Assembly: GCA_911728435.2 (NCBI GenBank)
Contig: OU452203.1
Span: 13,909,651 to 13,973,650 of the forward strand
Direction: 5' to 3'
Source of the DNA: Apoderus coryli
Lineage: Eukaryota; Arthropoda; Insecta; Coleoptera; Attelabidae
DNA: 64,000 nt
Part shown: positions 44,670 to 57,650 of the stretch, one piece after another
How the letters are laid out: each line of letters opens with the position of its first letter
Numbering within the stretch: position 1 is the stretch's first letter
Program-made: the position numbers and the translations under genes
The notes under the pieces: model-generated
What the model saw: the letters and a program-made list of their open reading frames with translations, nothing else
Databases searched by the model: none
What the model was told of the DNA's origin: nothing

Positions 44670-45904
44670 AAGAAACTATTTTGATTTTAAATTCCCAGTT
44701 TAACTGTTTTATTTTTTAATAAATTAAATATCATTTCAAATATGGTCGATATAAGTACTCAATTGTTGTTATTGTATTGATTTTTTATTATGGAAATGCA
44801 ATTATTTACTTAATATAGTATACTACATCAGTAGTAAAGTGAATATAATTATTATTTATCTTGTATCTTAAAGTTTCAAACTGGTGAATCGCTGTTGCGT
44901 GGCAAATTGTAAAAGAAATCAGGCGAAAGGTGTGTTGGTTGTGTGTGTTTTTCCAGTCCCGCATTGTGATAATTCACCACAGAAATTTTGTACCCAGTGT
45001 GGTGTGTAAAGGAAAATTTGTTGCAGATGTATAAAGAAAAAGTAGAGAAGAAAAAGTAACAGAATAAGATCAAATTCGCTTTCAACAAGGTATTCAGAAA
45101 AGTAAACTCAAAAAGTTTTGAAACATAAACAACTTACTAGTTTCGAAAGCTTCGAAGCATTTTGTAACTTGTTTCAAATATTTGAGGCAGATTTAGCCAT
45201 CGAATAAGCATAACAATTTGTTTTTGTTTTTTCAAATTAAGGATACTCGGCCACATGTGTTTTTGTATTGTGGAAAGCTTTAAAATACGCACTTTGTACT
45301 GTACTTGGAAGGTTTAAATAAATAAAACCTTGGTATGTTAGCACCTAACTCCCAATTTAGTGTATCGCAAATTTTTGACGTACATTTCAAATCGAATGCA
45401 TAAAGTTTTAATATCATCCAGACAACTTTATTTATCTTCAGTCCATATTTTGATTTCATGCTATAAATTAGCTATTAAATGATATATTATTCGATACATG
45501 GACTATAAAATATAATTGTGTCATGTCATCATCTGCCATATTTACTCAATCGGATTTTATTTATTTTGGAAGCTCATAAAGTTTACCAATTAAAAACCAA
45601 TTGACAGATTTATAATATTTTATTATAAATTCATTTATAATATAATATAATTTCATTCTGTTTTATTTTAGTAAGGAAATTAAATGAAAATTAATACATA
45701 TTTTTCATTTAAATAAATCATATCGGTATATACAGTGAGGACCAAAAGTCACGCATGAATCCGACAAAATTTGAAAGATTTGCTTGCACATTTTGGTTTT
45801 TAGTTGCCCATTTTTTGGGGTCACAGAAATGTATATTGGGTCAGTCCTGTCTAGATAAACGTAAGTTAATGTGTTTTCCTTCATATTATTGTATTCTATG
45901 GTTA
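44670..45904. other. No gene supported
   Basis: A possible further decayed hammerhead-like relative lies on the minus strand near 45,135-45,165 (stem GCUUCGAAGC then GAAACUAGU), but CUGANGA is lost. Confidence 0.35.
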
Positions 45905-46010
45905 TCGTTTCAAAAAGACGCGGCAATATTTAAGGGGGTGATTTCTCAGATCATTTGACGAAAAAAAGTTCTCATAAAGCATTGTTTCCAAGATACAAGG
46001 TGTTAAAGTT
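45905..46010 (+). repeat. Terminal fragment of the 52-54 kb mariner-like family
   Basis: TTTCAAAAAGACGCGGCAAT then GGGGGTGATTTCTCAG and TTTCCAAGATACAAGGTGTT. The first word matches the end at 54,105-54,125 (minus) and the last matches 52,389-52,410, so this is another, internally deleted copy of the same family's ends. Confidence 0.55.
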
Positions 46011-46244
46011 TTTTTTTTTTGCGTACGCCACTGATTAAAATTGAATTTCGATATTGTTTTGAGATAAACCAACTAAAACTACAGCTTTTTGATCTCTTGT
46101 ATTTTTTTCATATGTTGCTTCGTTTACGAGATAAAAATTAAAAACATTTTTCAACATTCCAAGAATATTTGCGAATGATTCAACTGAAATTAACATTAAC
46201 TAACTATTTCCCTTAGGTGCTGTGTGAGTGAGTTAAGACTTCGG

Positions 46245-46574
46245 TCATTTCTCACATCCCATGGAGCGTTGACCGTCGTTCGAATGGCTCTGTTTTCTTT
46301 GGGTATGACCCCATGCAGCTGAGGCATAGCTCAAAATTGGTCGGATCACTGCCTTGATCAGTCTGAGTTTACGTAGCAGTGGAACCTTGCTACTTCTACT
46401 GAAAACTGTTTGTCCTTTGGCTGCATTATTTTCCTGAAGGGTAGTCCTCTGTCTAAGGTTACTCCAACAGTCTCCTGCTTGAATTTCATCATCATTGATT
46501 GTTACGTGGCCGACTGGCAGTTGTCTCCTTTTTCTGCGGAGCAGCAGGTCAGTGCTTTTGTCCATGTTTATCAA
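46245..46574 (-). pseudogene. Jockey-like LINE RT C-terminal relic
   Basis: The frame (109 codons) reads MDKSTDLLLRRKRRQLPVGH, VTINDDEIQAGD, then LRKLRLIKAVIRPILSY and ASAAWGHTQRKQ. This corresponds to the jockey-clade region after the YADD box: NxxKTELxxxxRRRxxPxxxVxINxxEIxxxxxxxYLGVxLD ... LRxKLxLIKAVIRPILTYASPVWG. It is open throughout but the YLGV segment is diverged and both flanks end abruptly. Confidence 0.8.
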
Positions 46575-47689
46575 AGACTTCCCACTTCAGTACTGTAATA
46601 TATTATTACCCCCACTTATAAGTAGTATAGGGGTTTTCTGCTCCATGAGCAGCCGGAAGGTTCATGTCGATCAATAGAGAGCTTTAGTTTATTATAATTT
46701 TCAAAACAAAGACATACAATATTTAATAAAACCATCCTTTTATAATTTGTAAAAAAGGCAATAAAGAACTCCTCACAATTAAATAATTGAGTTACGAAAG
46801 TCGCTATCTATGCAAATTTGTCCTCAATGAAACACGTAAACTTATTTCCATTTAGGTGAAAGAGGCTTTAGAGTACACGAGATGCAACAGTGAGAGAAAA
46901 GTGTAGGGGACTAATAAACAAGGATTCATTCATTTGGTAATTAGTTCGTTAGCGTTGAGCTGACGCTTCCATTTTCCTAATTAGCCTCTAGGGTAGCTTG
47001 TTGAGACAAGAATAATAAAAAATAATGCATATAATATAAAAAAAGGTGCAACCTGATTATGTATGAACGACATGTACTTTATGCCTGTAACGTATGGGGA
47101 ACGTGTTCTTCTTACAATATGCCTCTAATTATTTGCGTGAGCGTGATATCATTACCACCGTAAAATCTATTGATATAATAACTTAAATATTCCGGCCAAT
47201 ATGGGTATATAAAATATAGAATTGTAATTTACGAGCACGTTCGGGATTTGAAATTAGAACGATTCTAGGACAATTCCCGAACTGTTTGTGAATTTACCGC
47301 GGAACTGATGTGATATATTTACAATTCATTGACCATTACTGAGTAGAATTACCCGAAAACCGAATGCGAACATGAAAAGGAATTAGCCGAATGCTCAAAA
47401 TTTACTCACAAAAGTTTAACATCGGTTTTCTCTTGAATGTTCAGGTGATTTTTCTTTAGAAATGTAGCTTCACAGGGTTGACCCATAGTTGATTTTAAGC
47501 AATTGGTTCTTTTGTCATATACAGAGGTAAAAATAAAGTAGGTAATGTTTTTTGTTAATTTTTTGAGCAATCTCTGGTGTGAACGAATGAAAGTAGAATT
47601 CATTCGAAAATGGCAATTAAAAGATTGAACTTTTCTAAGCAATTTGTTTTTTATTCAGTCTAAAAAGGAAGTTACAAGCTTTTGTTAAA
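46575..47689. other. No gene supported
   Basis: No motif recognised in the short frames present. Confidence 0.4.
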
Positions 47690-48095
47690 AAGGTGCATAT
47701 TGGCATGCCTTTTATGGGGATCCCATTGAGGCGACGGATTTGGCGTAGAGACCATTCATTCATCGTCCTTGGAATTTTCCATAAGGTCCAACCTCGAGAT
47801 ATGATGATGCAAACGGCAGTGAAGTTAGTCTCACTAGGCAGCGCAGATAAGATCTACTCATACTTAACAAATGCCTGGCTCTTGATTTCGTAGGATTAGA
47901 AAACGCCTTCGAATGTACCAAATCTGGATGATTTTGCCAACAGTTCTGAGCTTTTGTCGAAATCCAAGTATTAAGTTTGTATTGGTAGTGCTAAACGGTA
48001 TGCCAGTTATGTGTTCTGCTCCGATAAATTCTCATTCAGCTCCTTCCCTTGCCAGAGAGTCAAGCAATTGATTTTCCTTTAAAACAGAGGCGAGA
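47690..48095 (-). pseudogene. LINE relic: RNase H end and C-terminal region
   Basis: The minus strand reads DSLAREGAE, a stop, EFIGAEHITGIPFSTTNTNL, a diverged LRTVGKII segment, and later HCRLHHHISRLDLMEN. ADxLAREGA closes the RNase H domain of I/R1/jockey-related LINEs; FxGPEPxxGI and TGHCRLxxHLxxxGL follow in intact copies. The catalytic part of RNase H is not visible. It is a different insertion from the RT relic at 46.2-46.6 kb, which lies on its 3' side. Confidence 0.6.
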
Positions 48096-48249
48096 GATCC
48101 AGACCAGACTAATTTTTGTTTCTCCCGATATTACAGATACTGTTTTGACAATTCCACACTCTTTTTGATGTAGATTGATGAGCTTACTCCAATACTATGG
48201 TTTTGATTCGGATTTTTAAACTTGGACTTTTTTTATTTTGTAAGGGTCC

Positions 48250-48310
48250 ATTCGACATGAGTCGCCGGATTCACTGCAGCCTCATGGGCTTATTGTGAAA
48301 ATTCCCAGTA
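48250..48310 (+). repeat. Repeat shared with 33.6 kb
   Basis: GTCGCCGGATTCACTGCAGC and CTCATGGGCTTATTGTG match the minus strand of 33,610-33,690 (CCCCGGCTTCACCGCAGCCT, CATGGGCTTATTGTC) over about 60 bp with several mismatches. Confidence 0.6.
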
Positions 48311-48508
48311 TTTTATGCCACCCAATCCAACAACCCTGTACCCTCCACCAACTTGTGGAGTGAATCAGTTTTTTAAACTTAGACTTTCCTACGAGGGTAA
48401 AGTTCGGCTAAGCTTGAAATAGTGTTAAGCACTTTTTATTATCTTTCGTGCGAATTTATTTTACTCGTCATCTTCTAAGCTTTTTCATTGTTTTGTATAA
48501 TTAATTTT

Positions 48509-48550
48509 AGTTCTGAAGAACATTTGAATAGTAAAATCGAAACGTTAGCG
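48509..48550 (+). ncRNA. Hammerhead-ribozyme-like motif, weak
   Basis: CUGAAGA (48,513-48,519), extra A, an AU-only stem II (AUUU/AAAU), GAAA (48,539-48,542), ACGU (48,542-48,545), U17, then AGC pairing GUU upstream with one G-U. Stem II lacks its closing G-C pair. Confidence 0.3.
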
Positions 48551-48559
48551 TTGGAATAG

Positions 48560-50617
48560 AAGTTTAGTTGTAATCCGAGTATAACTGAGGATCGTAAAGT
48601 AAAAATTACGTTTTATTGTGTACAATAAATGCGAATTTTTGATATAATTACCGAAAATTTGTTAATAAATAGTTGGATTCTACCAAAATCATTAGAAGGC
48701 GAAGATATTTTTTCCAGGTAGAATATCTGTAAAATGCACAAATTAAGGAACCAGTTACACAAAATATTTTTGCTAACATTCAAGTCTTCTGACGAATTGT
48801 CTGTACCGTTTCAGAAGTCCTAGCCGTCAGCTAACTACATATTATAAGGTTCAGATTTACTAGCAATATTTTTGTGATGTATGGGAAATAATCGAAATGC
48901 ACAGTCCGAAATCAGTACTTGAAACCAAGAATCGATTCTGCGTTGAATCTTGATTTGCTAATTCGGTGCAGCCAATGCATTGTTTGGGGTTTGGCTTCAG
49001 TATCATAATAAGTGGAAAAGATTCTCTTATGTACTTGCTATTAAAAAGGTAAATAAATAAAAATAGAACTTATTACAATAAATGCAATTGATAATGCTGA
49101 ATTAGGAAAATAAATCTTTCGTCTCTATCTTAATTTATTGTAAATGACTTCAAATGCGGGTTGCGTTTATTATTATTGATAACATATCCATATGTTTGCT
49201 AAGAATTAAATAATTCTATAGTTTGATCGTGTTCCCTAAATGGTAAGTAACTCTTGCATACCTAGAATAATGATGACTTCAATAACACTTCTTAAAATTT
49301 GGCTATTGTACGTGCCGTCGCAAGTGCTGAATCGATATAACGTTATGGCTATTTTTTAACTATCTCACTAAATAACTGGCTGAAATATCTGACTTTTCAA
49401 TACCTATTTCGACTTTGATACGGAAGGGCGTGAAATATTTTCTCTGTCTTCTCTACCAACTTGGAAATAATTAAGGCAATTGATAATAACTAATTTAAGT
49501 TCAGTTCTTTTAATAGATGATAAGTGCCAGTAGGGTATTCTCAAAGTTGTATGCGAACTTTCACATTTCCTTCCTCTATTAGCAAGCACAGTAACTATGA
49601 TGGTGCGTTAAATGCACAAGTGCACTGGTAGGATATGGTCTCGGTAAAATTTCTCTTATATTTATCTAAATAGGTGTTTAATTAATTTAAATAATTTAAT
49701 TTGTTTAAACACATTTTACAAAAAATCCAATATATTATACTTAACTACCTAATCATTGAAATTATTTGCTAGCAATTCGAATCTGTGTTTTGTATATATA
49801 ATTTATAAATTTCGCACTATTACTCCAATCACTAGTATCTATATAACCTATAAATTGCCAAACCATGCGAATCCATGAATAAATTATTTTAAAATTGCTG
49901 ACTGGTTGTCGGTTTATTGGGAAAACAGTAAATTTTGTGACCAAATACCCCCTCACACGTATATTACTCGTATTATATCAAATCCATTCACGTCAGCATA
50001 TTTGAGAAACATCACCATATAATATCGAGCTAGGTATATAATATAATCCCCATTAGAATTTACTTTAATTATTATTTAAACAATAATAATGGACTGTATA
50101 AGCTGGAACAAAATGAATATAAATTAGGTTGATAGCGTCTAGCGTGTTTTGGAGTAATTTAATTTCCCCTAAACGTAAATCTGTAGAATGTGTAGACGAC
50201 CATAATATATTTAGCAATAATCATCGCATCAGATAATTCTGATAACTTATTAAAATCTAGTTCCTCTCCATGCAAGTATGCAACTTTATTAGACCTTTTA
50301 TTAAAAAATCTTAAAAGTGAGATCCTAGAACATTTCCATGGATTTAAACCATTGTATAATTGAAAATTCTAAAAAAAAACTATTATGTTACTTCAGAAAA
50401 TAAACGAGTAAAAAACCGGACCATCCTAACTCTGACAAACTAATTGAACTACTTTTTGTTATTCTTTGGCCAAAGCCCTCATGGAAATAGAACCCTTCAA
50501 ACTGATTTTTAATTATTACTTCTAACGCTTGTAAAAATACCGATTTACAATTCAAATAAAATTGGGAAAGTTGTGTGTAATATGGGCTCTAATAAAAGTA
50601 AAGACTTTTAAATTGGC
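48560..50617. other. No gene supported
   Basis: AT-rich, no recognised coding or repeat structure. Confidence 0.45.
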
Positions 50618-51290
50618 TTTAATATGTTCTGGTTCTGACAAACAACGTTTACTGGAGCTTTCTAAGTGCAGTATAGAGCGAACCGAGGTCTGCAGCTAAA
50701 AGTTAATAGCCCGTGAGATTATAAAATGCCGGGTTTTACTTTTTTCTAGTGAGTTGCAGAGAGTTTATTAGGGAGAAAGGAGTGAAGCACTGAACGGGAT
50801 TACGGATATCGTCGAATCATAAAATTTTTGATTAGGAAAATAATGGGAAAATAATAATTTTTAGAACAAAAATAATGAGGTCAAACATTATGTTAACAAG
50901 AAATTCTCCAACTTGGATACGAGGTGTGAGCAAAATACCCAGACAGATCCACAAAGAAAGCCGAAGGACCAACAACAGCTCGATTATGTTCTAGTTCTGA
51001 AAAAAACATTTACTGGAGCTTTTTAAGTGCAGTATAAAGCCAGCCGAGATTTGCAGCTAAAACTTAATAGTTAAGATTATTAAATTCCAGTTTTATTTAT
51101 GTTTTAGTGAGTTAAGAACTGGAAAGCAGTCAATTACGGATATTGTGGTATGATAACATTTTTGATTATGAAAAAAAAGGGAAAATAATAATTTGACGAA
51201 AAAAATAATAATGAGGTCACATAATATGTTAACCAGAAATTCTCAAAGTTAGATACGAGGCTTGGCAATAAAATACCGAGACTCACGCTT
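50618..51290. repeat. Diverged tandem duplication, period about 361 bp
   Basis: TTTACTGGAGCTTTCTAAGT at 50,648 recurs as TTTACTGGAGCTTTTTAAGT at 51,009, and the following blocks (GCAGCTAAAA.TTAATAG, ATTACGGATAT, GAAAATAATAATTT, AATAATGAGGTCA, TTAAC.AGAAATTCTC) repeat in order. Each unit ends with a word like TACGAGGTGTGAGCAAAATA (50,931; 51,255), resembling the mariner terminal repeat TACGAGG...TACCG of 43,890. The units may be two relics of one non-autonomous mariner family inserted in tandem. Confidence 0.7.
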
Positions 51291-51594
51291 CTACTGAGAA
51301 AGTACGCATGCACCAAAGACGAATGAACAACAGGTCTGTAGCTTGAAGTATTATATTCCGAACGGAAGTTCTAATAGTGACATAAGAAATGTTATTTATC
51401 TGAATAAAACACGTGTTTTATTCAGGTAAATATCATTCAGTCCTCGATATATGAATTACTTCAGAAAATATGTTATTTTATTCTAAAAAAATGATAGTGA
51501 TACATGATTTTAAAGCGTTTTTATTTGCTTTACATCGATAGGTTACTGTTGATATTTACACCCATAATTATCGAGAGCTTTCTTGGTTAGACAG

Positions 51595-51690
51595 TGTTCT
51601 GCATTGTTTGCTAGACCATTGTGTGATATTTTCAACCTCGCCTTGCAATCATGCGTTTTACCGTCAATTTGGAAATCATCTAGAGGAACT
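51595..51690 (+). pseudogene. LINE RT N-terminal scrap
   Basis: The frame reads CSALFARPLCDIFNLALQSC and VLPSIWKSSRGTPVY. In LINE RTs this is the LxxLFNxSLxxGxFPxxWKxAxVxPIFK segment of the fingers. Only about 30 codons are recognisable. Confidence 0.7.
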
Positions 51691-51699
51691 CCAGTTTAT

Positions 51700-52312
51700 A
51701 ACATAACTTTTTCAGTAAAACCCAATTTGAAAAACCCGGACTCCTTTACACTCATTCTGATTTTGAACTATAATTGACACTGGCGTCGGACGTCCATCAT
51801 TTTTTAGAAACACTGTTTTCTCCAAAGGTAGGATAGGGAAAAATACATTCCCGTTCGCTATATAATTATAATAATGTAGTATTTTTGATTTTGATCTTGT
51901 AATATTTCAGAATAAAATTACCACATAAATCAAAATATGCTTTATTTAGTAAGATAAGTAAATTATGCATGTTCACCCTGTAAATATGTGTTTAGTCAGA
52001 AATATCAGGACGCATATGATATAAAATATGTACCCTCTAATATTAAACAGTAGTTGGAATACACATTAAAAAAGTTCACGCCAACATATTGTAAACAGGG
52101 TAAAAAGGTAGTTAGAGAAAGCTTTCCGCCACTTAAAGTATAATTAGATTTGGCGACAGCATTAACGAAAAAGGTGCTAGCAATCTGTGAACATTTAAAA
52201 TTATAGCATTTCGAGTTTTAAATGTTCTGCGTCACTTTTATTTTTCTTCGTTTGCAAGGTAATTTGTATAATTTGACCGACTGTTTAGTACCTAATTGGC
52301 GACCTACCTAAA
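51700..52312. other. No gene supported
   Basis: Nothing recognised. Confidence 0.45.
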
Positions 52313-52863
52313 TACAAGGTGTTTGAAAATGAATAAAAGATCTCTCAGAAAAAAAGTTTCCATAAACATATGTCCGGAAAATTATTGTTTCCAAGATTCA
52401 AGGTGTTAAAATATTCAAAATAAATAGTTAATTTGGTTTAAATGTGGCCTGTTCTTTGCTTTCGATAATATTGTACTCCTTACCGATTTCTTTGAAATTT
52501 GGCAAACTCTTTAAAATATACCAGGGTCATTTCGAATTACACCCAGCAATAATGCGATTCTTAGGTCCTCCATATTTTCCACAGGAGTAGCGTAAACTAA
52601 AGACTTCAGGTGGCTCCACATGAAAACATCCAGTGGGTTTAAATCGGGGAATCGTGAAGGCCATAAGTTACATCCACCTCGGCCAATTCAGAGATTTTTG
52701 TATGTTTCTGTTAAAAACTCACGAGCAACTTTGTTTTTTTTTTTAAATTCGGACCTGCATTTTAAATTTTGTTTTCTAAAATGGTTTGTCACTACTCTTA
52801 AAATAAGGTATAACTCAATAGTAGTCATCATCAATGATTTTTCCGTGCCATGTTACAGACATA

Positions 52864-53480
52864 TTAGAAGTAGAAAATGTAGCAAGCCGTCAAAGTTTCA
52901 CTGAAGCTACTACAGGAATTGAAATTTTCAATTAATATAAATTCCATTAGGTCTTTAATTGGTGTTATCTTACATAAATCATCCTTAAAACAATTCCTAA
53001 ATGAAACAAGTTGAGACGATATCGTATCGGAAATGTCATCGGAATATTTGACGTACAATTCCTGACCCCTCCGATACAATTCAGCATCAGAAACTGAATC
53101 ATCACCTAACACATCTGCAGATAATCCACGAAAAGTTTTGCAAATTTCAGTTATCCGGGACGTTCTATTTTTTAACTGAGATACTATAATATCTAACGTT
53201 GTATAAAAAAACTTTAATTTTTAACCAGTCTTCATTTGATTCTACTTGAAAATGATTCATCAAAAAATCGTTTAGGCCTAGTTATTCTCTGTTGTGAAAA
53301 CTCAGCCTTTATTCCCATTCCGCAGCCAAACTACTTGAGATTCGCTTATCAATAAATCAAAATAATTTCTACGTGTTTTGATATTTTCGAGAGCAGTATT
53401 AAACATTTTTCAGGCTTGTTCAAGGTTCTGCTGATTATTTTGCAGTAGTTTCGAAAGAGCATCAGTACATTTCAACATTT
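52864..53480 (-). pseudogene. hAT transposase relic (ZMYM1-like) inside the mariner-like element
   Basis: The minus strand gives MLKCTDALSKLLQNNQQNLE, a stop, MFNTALENIKTRRNYFDLLI, then LDIIVSQLKNRTSRITEICK, TFRGLSADVLGDDSVSDAEL, YVKYSDDISDTISSQLVSFR. The pattern LxxLDxxxxxLxxRF ... LxxxYxxDIS ... LxxQLxxF is characteristic of hAT transposases near zinc-finger MYM-type 1-like proteins. The last 82 codons (53,112-52,864) are open; earlier parts are broken. The C-terminal dimerisation block is not found here; a related block lies at 25,875-26,135. Confidence 0.6.
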
Positions 53481-53671
53481 CTGTTTGGAAAACGATTAAT
53501 ATGATAGTTTCTAATATTTCTGATTTTTTTCAAAGAATTTGCTTCGTCTGCCTCTGTTTTGTTATAAGAAGTCAATATAATTTGTGATAAAACTTTTAAT
53601 CAAGTCAAATAAATGTAAAAAAATTCCAAAATGTATAGGTATTTAATATAGAAAAGATGCAGAATGCAGTA

Positions 53672-53699
53672 ACGGGCCCTTTGAGGAAACCGGGCCCGT
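53672..53699. repeat. GC hairpin ACGGGCCC/GGGCCCGT
   Basis: Perfect 8-bp arms (53,672-53,679 and 53,692-53,699) with a 12-base loop, strongly GC-rich in an AT-rich context. It lies near the boundary between the hAT-like segment and the mariner-like 5' part and may be a sub-terminal hairpin of the inserted element. Confidence 0.6.
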
Positions 53700-54134
53700 G
53701 TTCTGTGGAACACGACGAACACTGGTCACTACGCCCGTGGTTAAATATGATCTTGAAATATCCTTATTGTATTTCTTGATAAACTCGCTTCATTAGTAAA
53801 CAAATCAACATCAGTAGTTGAGGAATTTCAACAATTTTGTGTAAAAGCCATTGACAGAATGCCATACGTGGAGGAAAATGGATATAAGAAATTGTTCTTA
53901 AGAATGCGCCAAACAAAACTATTACTTACATTCACAACCTCAGCAACTTTTCAAGCAGAAGTACATGGATCTTCTTCAACCATGTTCAGCACATTCTCTT
54001 CCAGCTCTACCGTTCTTGTTGTCTTTGGCCTTCCTGTTCCTCCACTTCATTTTAGTGTGCCTATTTCATGAAGGCGTCAACAATGAATGAATCACCCGCA
54101 TAAATTTTGCCGCGTCTTTTTGAGACACCCTGTA

Positions 54135-57100
54135 TATCAGAAAGTTTTTTTATTGGAATTTTTAATTATCTACAAACATGCTTCAACATGAAACTAGACC
54201 AAACGGAAAAATAAAAGTTATTTGAAAGATTCATACCTATCCAAACAGACGGAAACGAAGACAAACGATTGATTCATTCTGATAACGAAACTGTCGTCAT
54301 TCCAGATTGCGCTCAGCAAATCTCCTTTTGCGCTATTATAATCTGCCACACCTGTACTTTCCCTACACAACGTAGCAGGATGCCGTTCGACTGCAGGAAT
54401 AAAGGCTTTTCCACATCAATCAATCTTCCTTTTACTTGTAGGGGCGTTTAACGGGAGTAATGGGTGGGTGAGTCTCGTATGTGAACGCTGGTATACAGAG
54501 CGTTGAAGAAAATCAATTATTAAATGCTATTGATGGCTTGAATGAAGGGTGTCGAGTTGAAATGCCTAGTCACACCAAAACAACTGGCGCAATTGGCGAA
54601 TTAAATATCTGTACAGGGGTTGTTCTATTCATTCTATGAGGTAATTATAATGTCACGATCTCTGCACTTTTAAGCCTTTAAAATGTAAACAAAAACATGT
54701 ACCTATAACTTTTCATTTTCAAGCTCAAAAGTAAAAAAGAACTGAAGTGAATTTGTTCATGACAGAAATACAGTAGCGGAAACTTTTATGTGATTGGGCG
54801 TATAGGGAAAAAAAGTTTGAATATTGTATTGTTGTACGTAACGTTAGTAACAATGGTCCCTTTAGGCCATACTGTAAATAGATTTTCGATAAAATAGCTA
54901 GTTCTCACCCTGGCGAATTTCTTTGCGAAACTTATTATTTTTTCTCTCTCTTCAATTGCTATTCTTGTCTCCCATGAGAGGTTTGTGTGACTGTGTTAAA
55001 GGTTATTGTAACTATTTTTAGAAAATGAGTCATACTAATGGCTAAAATTTATTAAAAATTAAATCGAAACATTTGTTTTACAACTATAGGTACTTTTGTT
55101 ATAACCTAATATCAATGAATTTGAATGACCCATTATGAATTTATTTGCTGTTACAAGGTCTCAAAGTTAAATATTTTTTTTTCGTGTTGAGGGCTCCATT
55201 ATCCGATTGAATGTTTATGGTCATTATTTTGAAAACCCTTTAGTTAATTTTCGTCTATTAGACTTGAGTAAGAAAAATTAACATAAGTTACATAATAACA
55301 AATAATACAAATACAGTAATTTTGCAAGAATTTTCATAATTTTTAAAATTTATATTGAGGAAGTCTGTTTTAAGATTACAAAATAACAGGTCATTCAATA
55401 AGAGAAAATTCCGAGAAAAATCGAAACGTCGGTAGAGGAGAAAAAATTGTTTTTTTCATCCTGACCTAAACCAGCGAAAGAAGGAAATTTTAAAATAAAA
55501 AAAAAGGTCATAGGTTGGTAATTATTGTGTTTATTTATGAATACTACATTAAATGGATTTGGTAATTCTTTGGAGTTTTTGTCAAATATCCATACTCTTG
55601 TTTGTCATGAGGTTGTCATCTTGAGAAAAAATAACTTATATTTACGAATTTATAAGACTTTAATTTGCCTCACACTACCATGTCTCGTTAATCCACAACT
55701 CATCAGTGGTGATCGGCAGGCAATGTGATTCAAATTTCAACATTTACGAAGACCTTATACTAACTAGCTCCAATATATTATTATATTACTAGATGCTCTC
55801 CATATATCATAATATCTTAAATATTTAAGTGACCAAATTAGTAATAATTATAAACTTCCATAAATCTGTATAAACAAAATAGACCTGATACGATATAAAT
55901 CAGTTTAACAATAACCGCTACGTATTATATTATATAGTAAGCAATTACACAACATCTAATGACACTGATGTGATTCTGTGAGGCATAGTTTGCATAGTTC
56001 AACACATTAACAATAGAATAGGATACCTTATTCTACCTCATATACCTAGATATTAGGTACGTTGCAACTGCTCATATAGTTTGTGCTATATAACTCAGGT
56101 ATGATATGATGCAATCAAATCTGACAACCGTTAGTAGCTCATCATTATAATGATTAGCTATGGCCACTATAAATTGTTATTAGTGGTGCCAAGCCTCGTA
56201 TACAGGGTGTCCCTCCGGGAAAGATCGCGATATGTATTGAAAGGAGTACAAATCGGAAAGCTATGAAAGTTAGGAGTATACTAAGCCCCACGGGGTAGGT
56301 TTTTAAGGTAGGTGTTAACGTGCTTATTATAAGTAGAACATCCTATATATTGATAGATATTTGGACTCTACATGAAATTCTTTAGCTAAGTTCAGCGGTT
56401 TTTGACTTATTTTGTAATTTATTTATACGGGGTGGTCAAAAGTGATAATGTAAATTTAGCTAAAAAAACAGTGGAATTAATGTCATTTTGATTCTGATTA
56501 GCGCCAATTTGAACTTGAAAAGGTATATTAAAATCCAGAAATTTTTCCACATTGCTGTCTAGATTTTCAAATTGATAGCTAAAGTTTCTTCATTAAAATA
56601 GACGGAACCAAAAAATAGATTTGAGATGATAATTCTCACAACGGCTCGGCTTCGATTCAATTATGTGTGTTTTTTTAAATTCAATTAAATTTTGAAATTA
56701 CGGGTCGTTATATTCGTAGTAGGTTGATATAGAGCCAATATGACATTTACATATAGACGGTGTGGCGCTTATAAATGCTACAGGTATTAAAGGACTTTGT
56801 ATTATTAGCGGGAAATTGGATGACAGGCATTTTCTATAGTTAGAATGGCGAATGGTAAACTTAATTAATTTTCAGAACGTAGAATTTATCGAGTTCTATG
56901 CAATAATTTAAATAATATTTGGAACAAATAAAAAGTAACTTTGTCTATTTTGTTCAAGGTTTAGACAGTTTACAGGGAACTTAAAATTGATTTTAACCAA
57001 ATAAAAATATTCGCACAGCAGCTCATTTTAACACTAATTTTAATAATGGGTATATGCTATTCTTTTTTTTTAGCCAAGGAAGAGAAATTGCCATATAGGC

Positions 57101-57640
57101 ACCCAGGCGGTTGCTTCCACTTCCCTGGGTGGTGTGATATACTTTAACTCCACTAACACTCTCCCTCATTTGTTGTTTGGCTCGAGAACCATCCATTTTC
57201 CATGTCCTCGTTTGCTAACAATTAGGAAATTTAACCTCACTTTGTCTTTCTGTGTGGTGCACATTCTTACAGGTGTTGAGAAAAAATTACCACAAATAAT
57301 AAAGTGCAACTCTTTGAATTCTTACTAGTTTTTGCCACAATATTTGTCTAGTAATAGTCAAGGATTATCACAGGAATAAGTAAATTTGCAGCAATTTTAT
57401 TATAACTAATAAACTAAATTCACATTAGTTTCATTGAAATATATCAGCGAGTTTCCAGAAGTCTTCTAGATGTACTGCTTTACCATATGTATTTAAACTG
57501 TAAAATTATGCTTGTTTTACAGCGACTTTACAGATTCATTAGTTCGCTCTATTTACAGAAAAAACCGAAATTTTCACTACATTGTAAAATTGCAATAATA
57601 GCTGCTGGCATAACTTATCCAACGTGTTTAGTAACTTCTG
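54135..57640. other. No gene supported; dispersed repeat pieces
   Basis: Contains a copy of the repeat seen near 7,000 (55,665-55,765, CACACTACCATG ... AACATTTACGAAGA) and a TA-flanked CAGGGTGTCCCTCC end at 56,204. The remaining sequence shows no convincing frame. Confidence 0.4.
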
Positions 57641-57650
57641 ATATTTCATC

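Larger units (their letters stand above)
52315..54132 (-). mobile_element. Mariner-like DDE transposon with TA duplication, invaded by hAT sequence
   Basis: Ends CAAGGTGTTTGAAAATGA (52,315) and CAGGGTGTCTCAAAAAGA (inward from 54,132) are inverted repeats, each flanked by TA. The transposase runs on the minus strand. Its N-terminal part (about 54,050-53,870) reads GTGRPKTTRTVELEENVLNM, VEEDPCTSA, a stop, KVAEVVNVSNSFVWRILK, a helix-turn-helix domain with GRPK linker. Its C-terminal part (52,670-52,510) reads RFPDLNPLDVFMWSHLKS and LVYATPVENMEDLRIALL, with the third catalytic aspartate. The catalytic centre between is missing or replaced by the hAT-like relic at 52,864-53,480. Confidence 0.75.

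Noticed and set aside
55412..55440. ATCGAAACGTCGG as a hammerhead motif
   Set aside because: CUGANGA is absent; only CCGAGAA is upstream.
55675..55720. Minus-strand CUGAUGA-GUUG...UAAC-GAGA as a hammerhead
   Set aside because: GAAA is GAGA, and the related copy near 7,030-7,065 does not preserve the core, so the structure is not conserved in this repeat.
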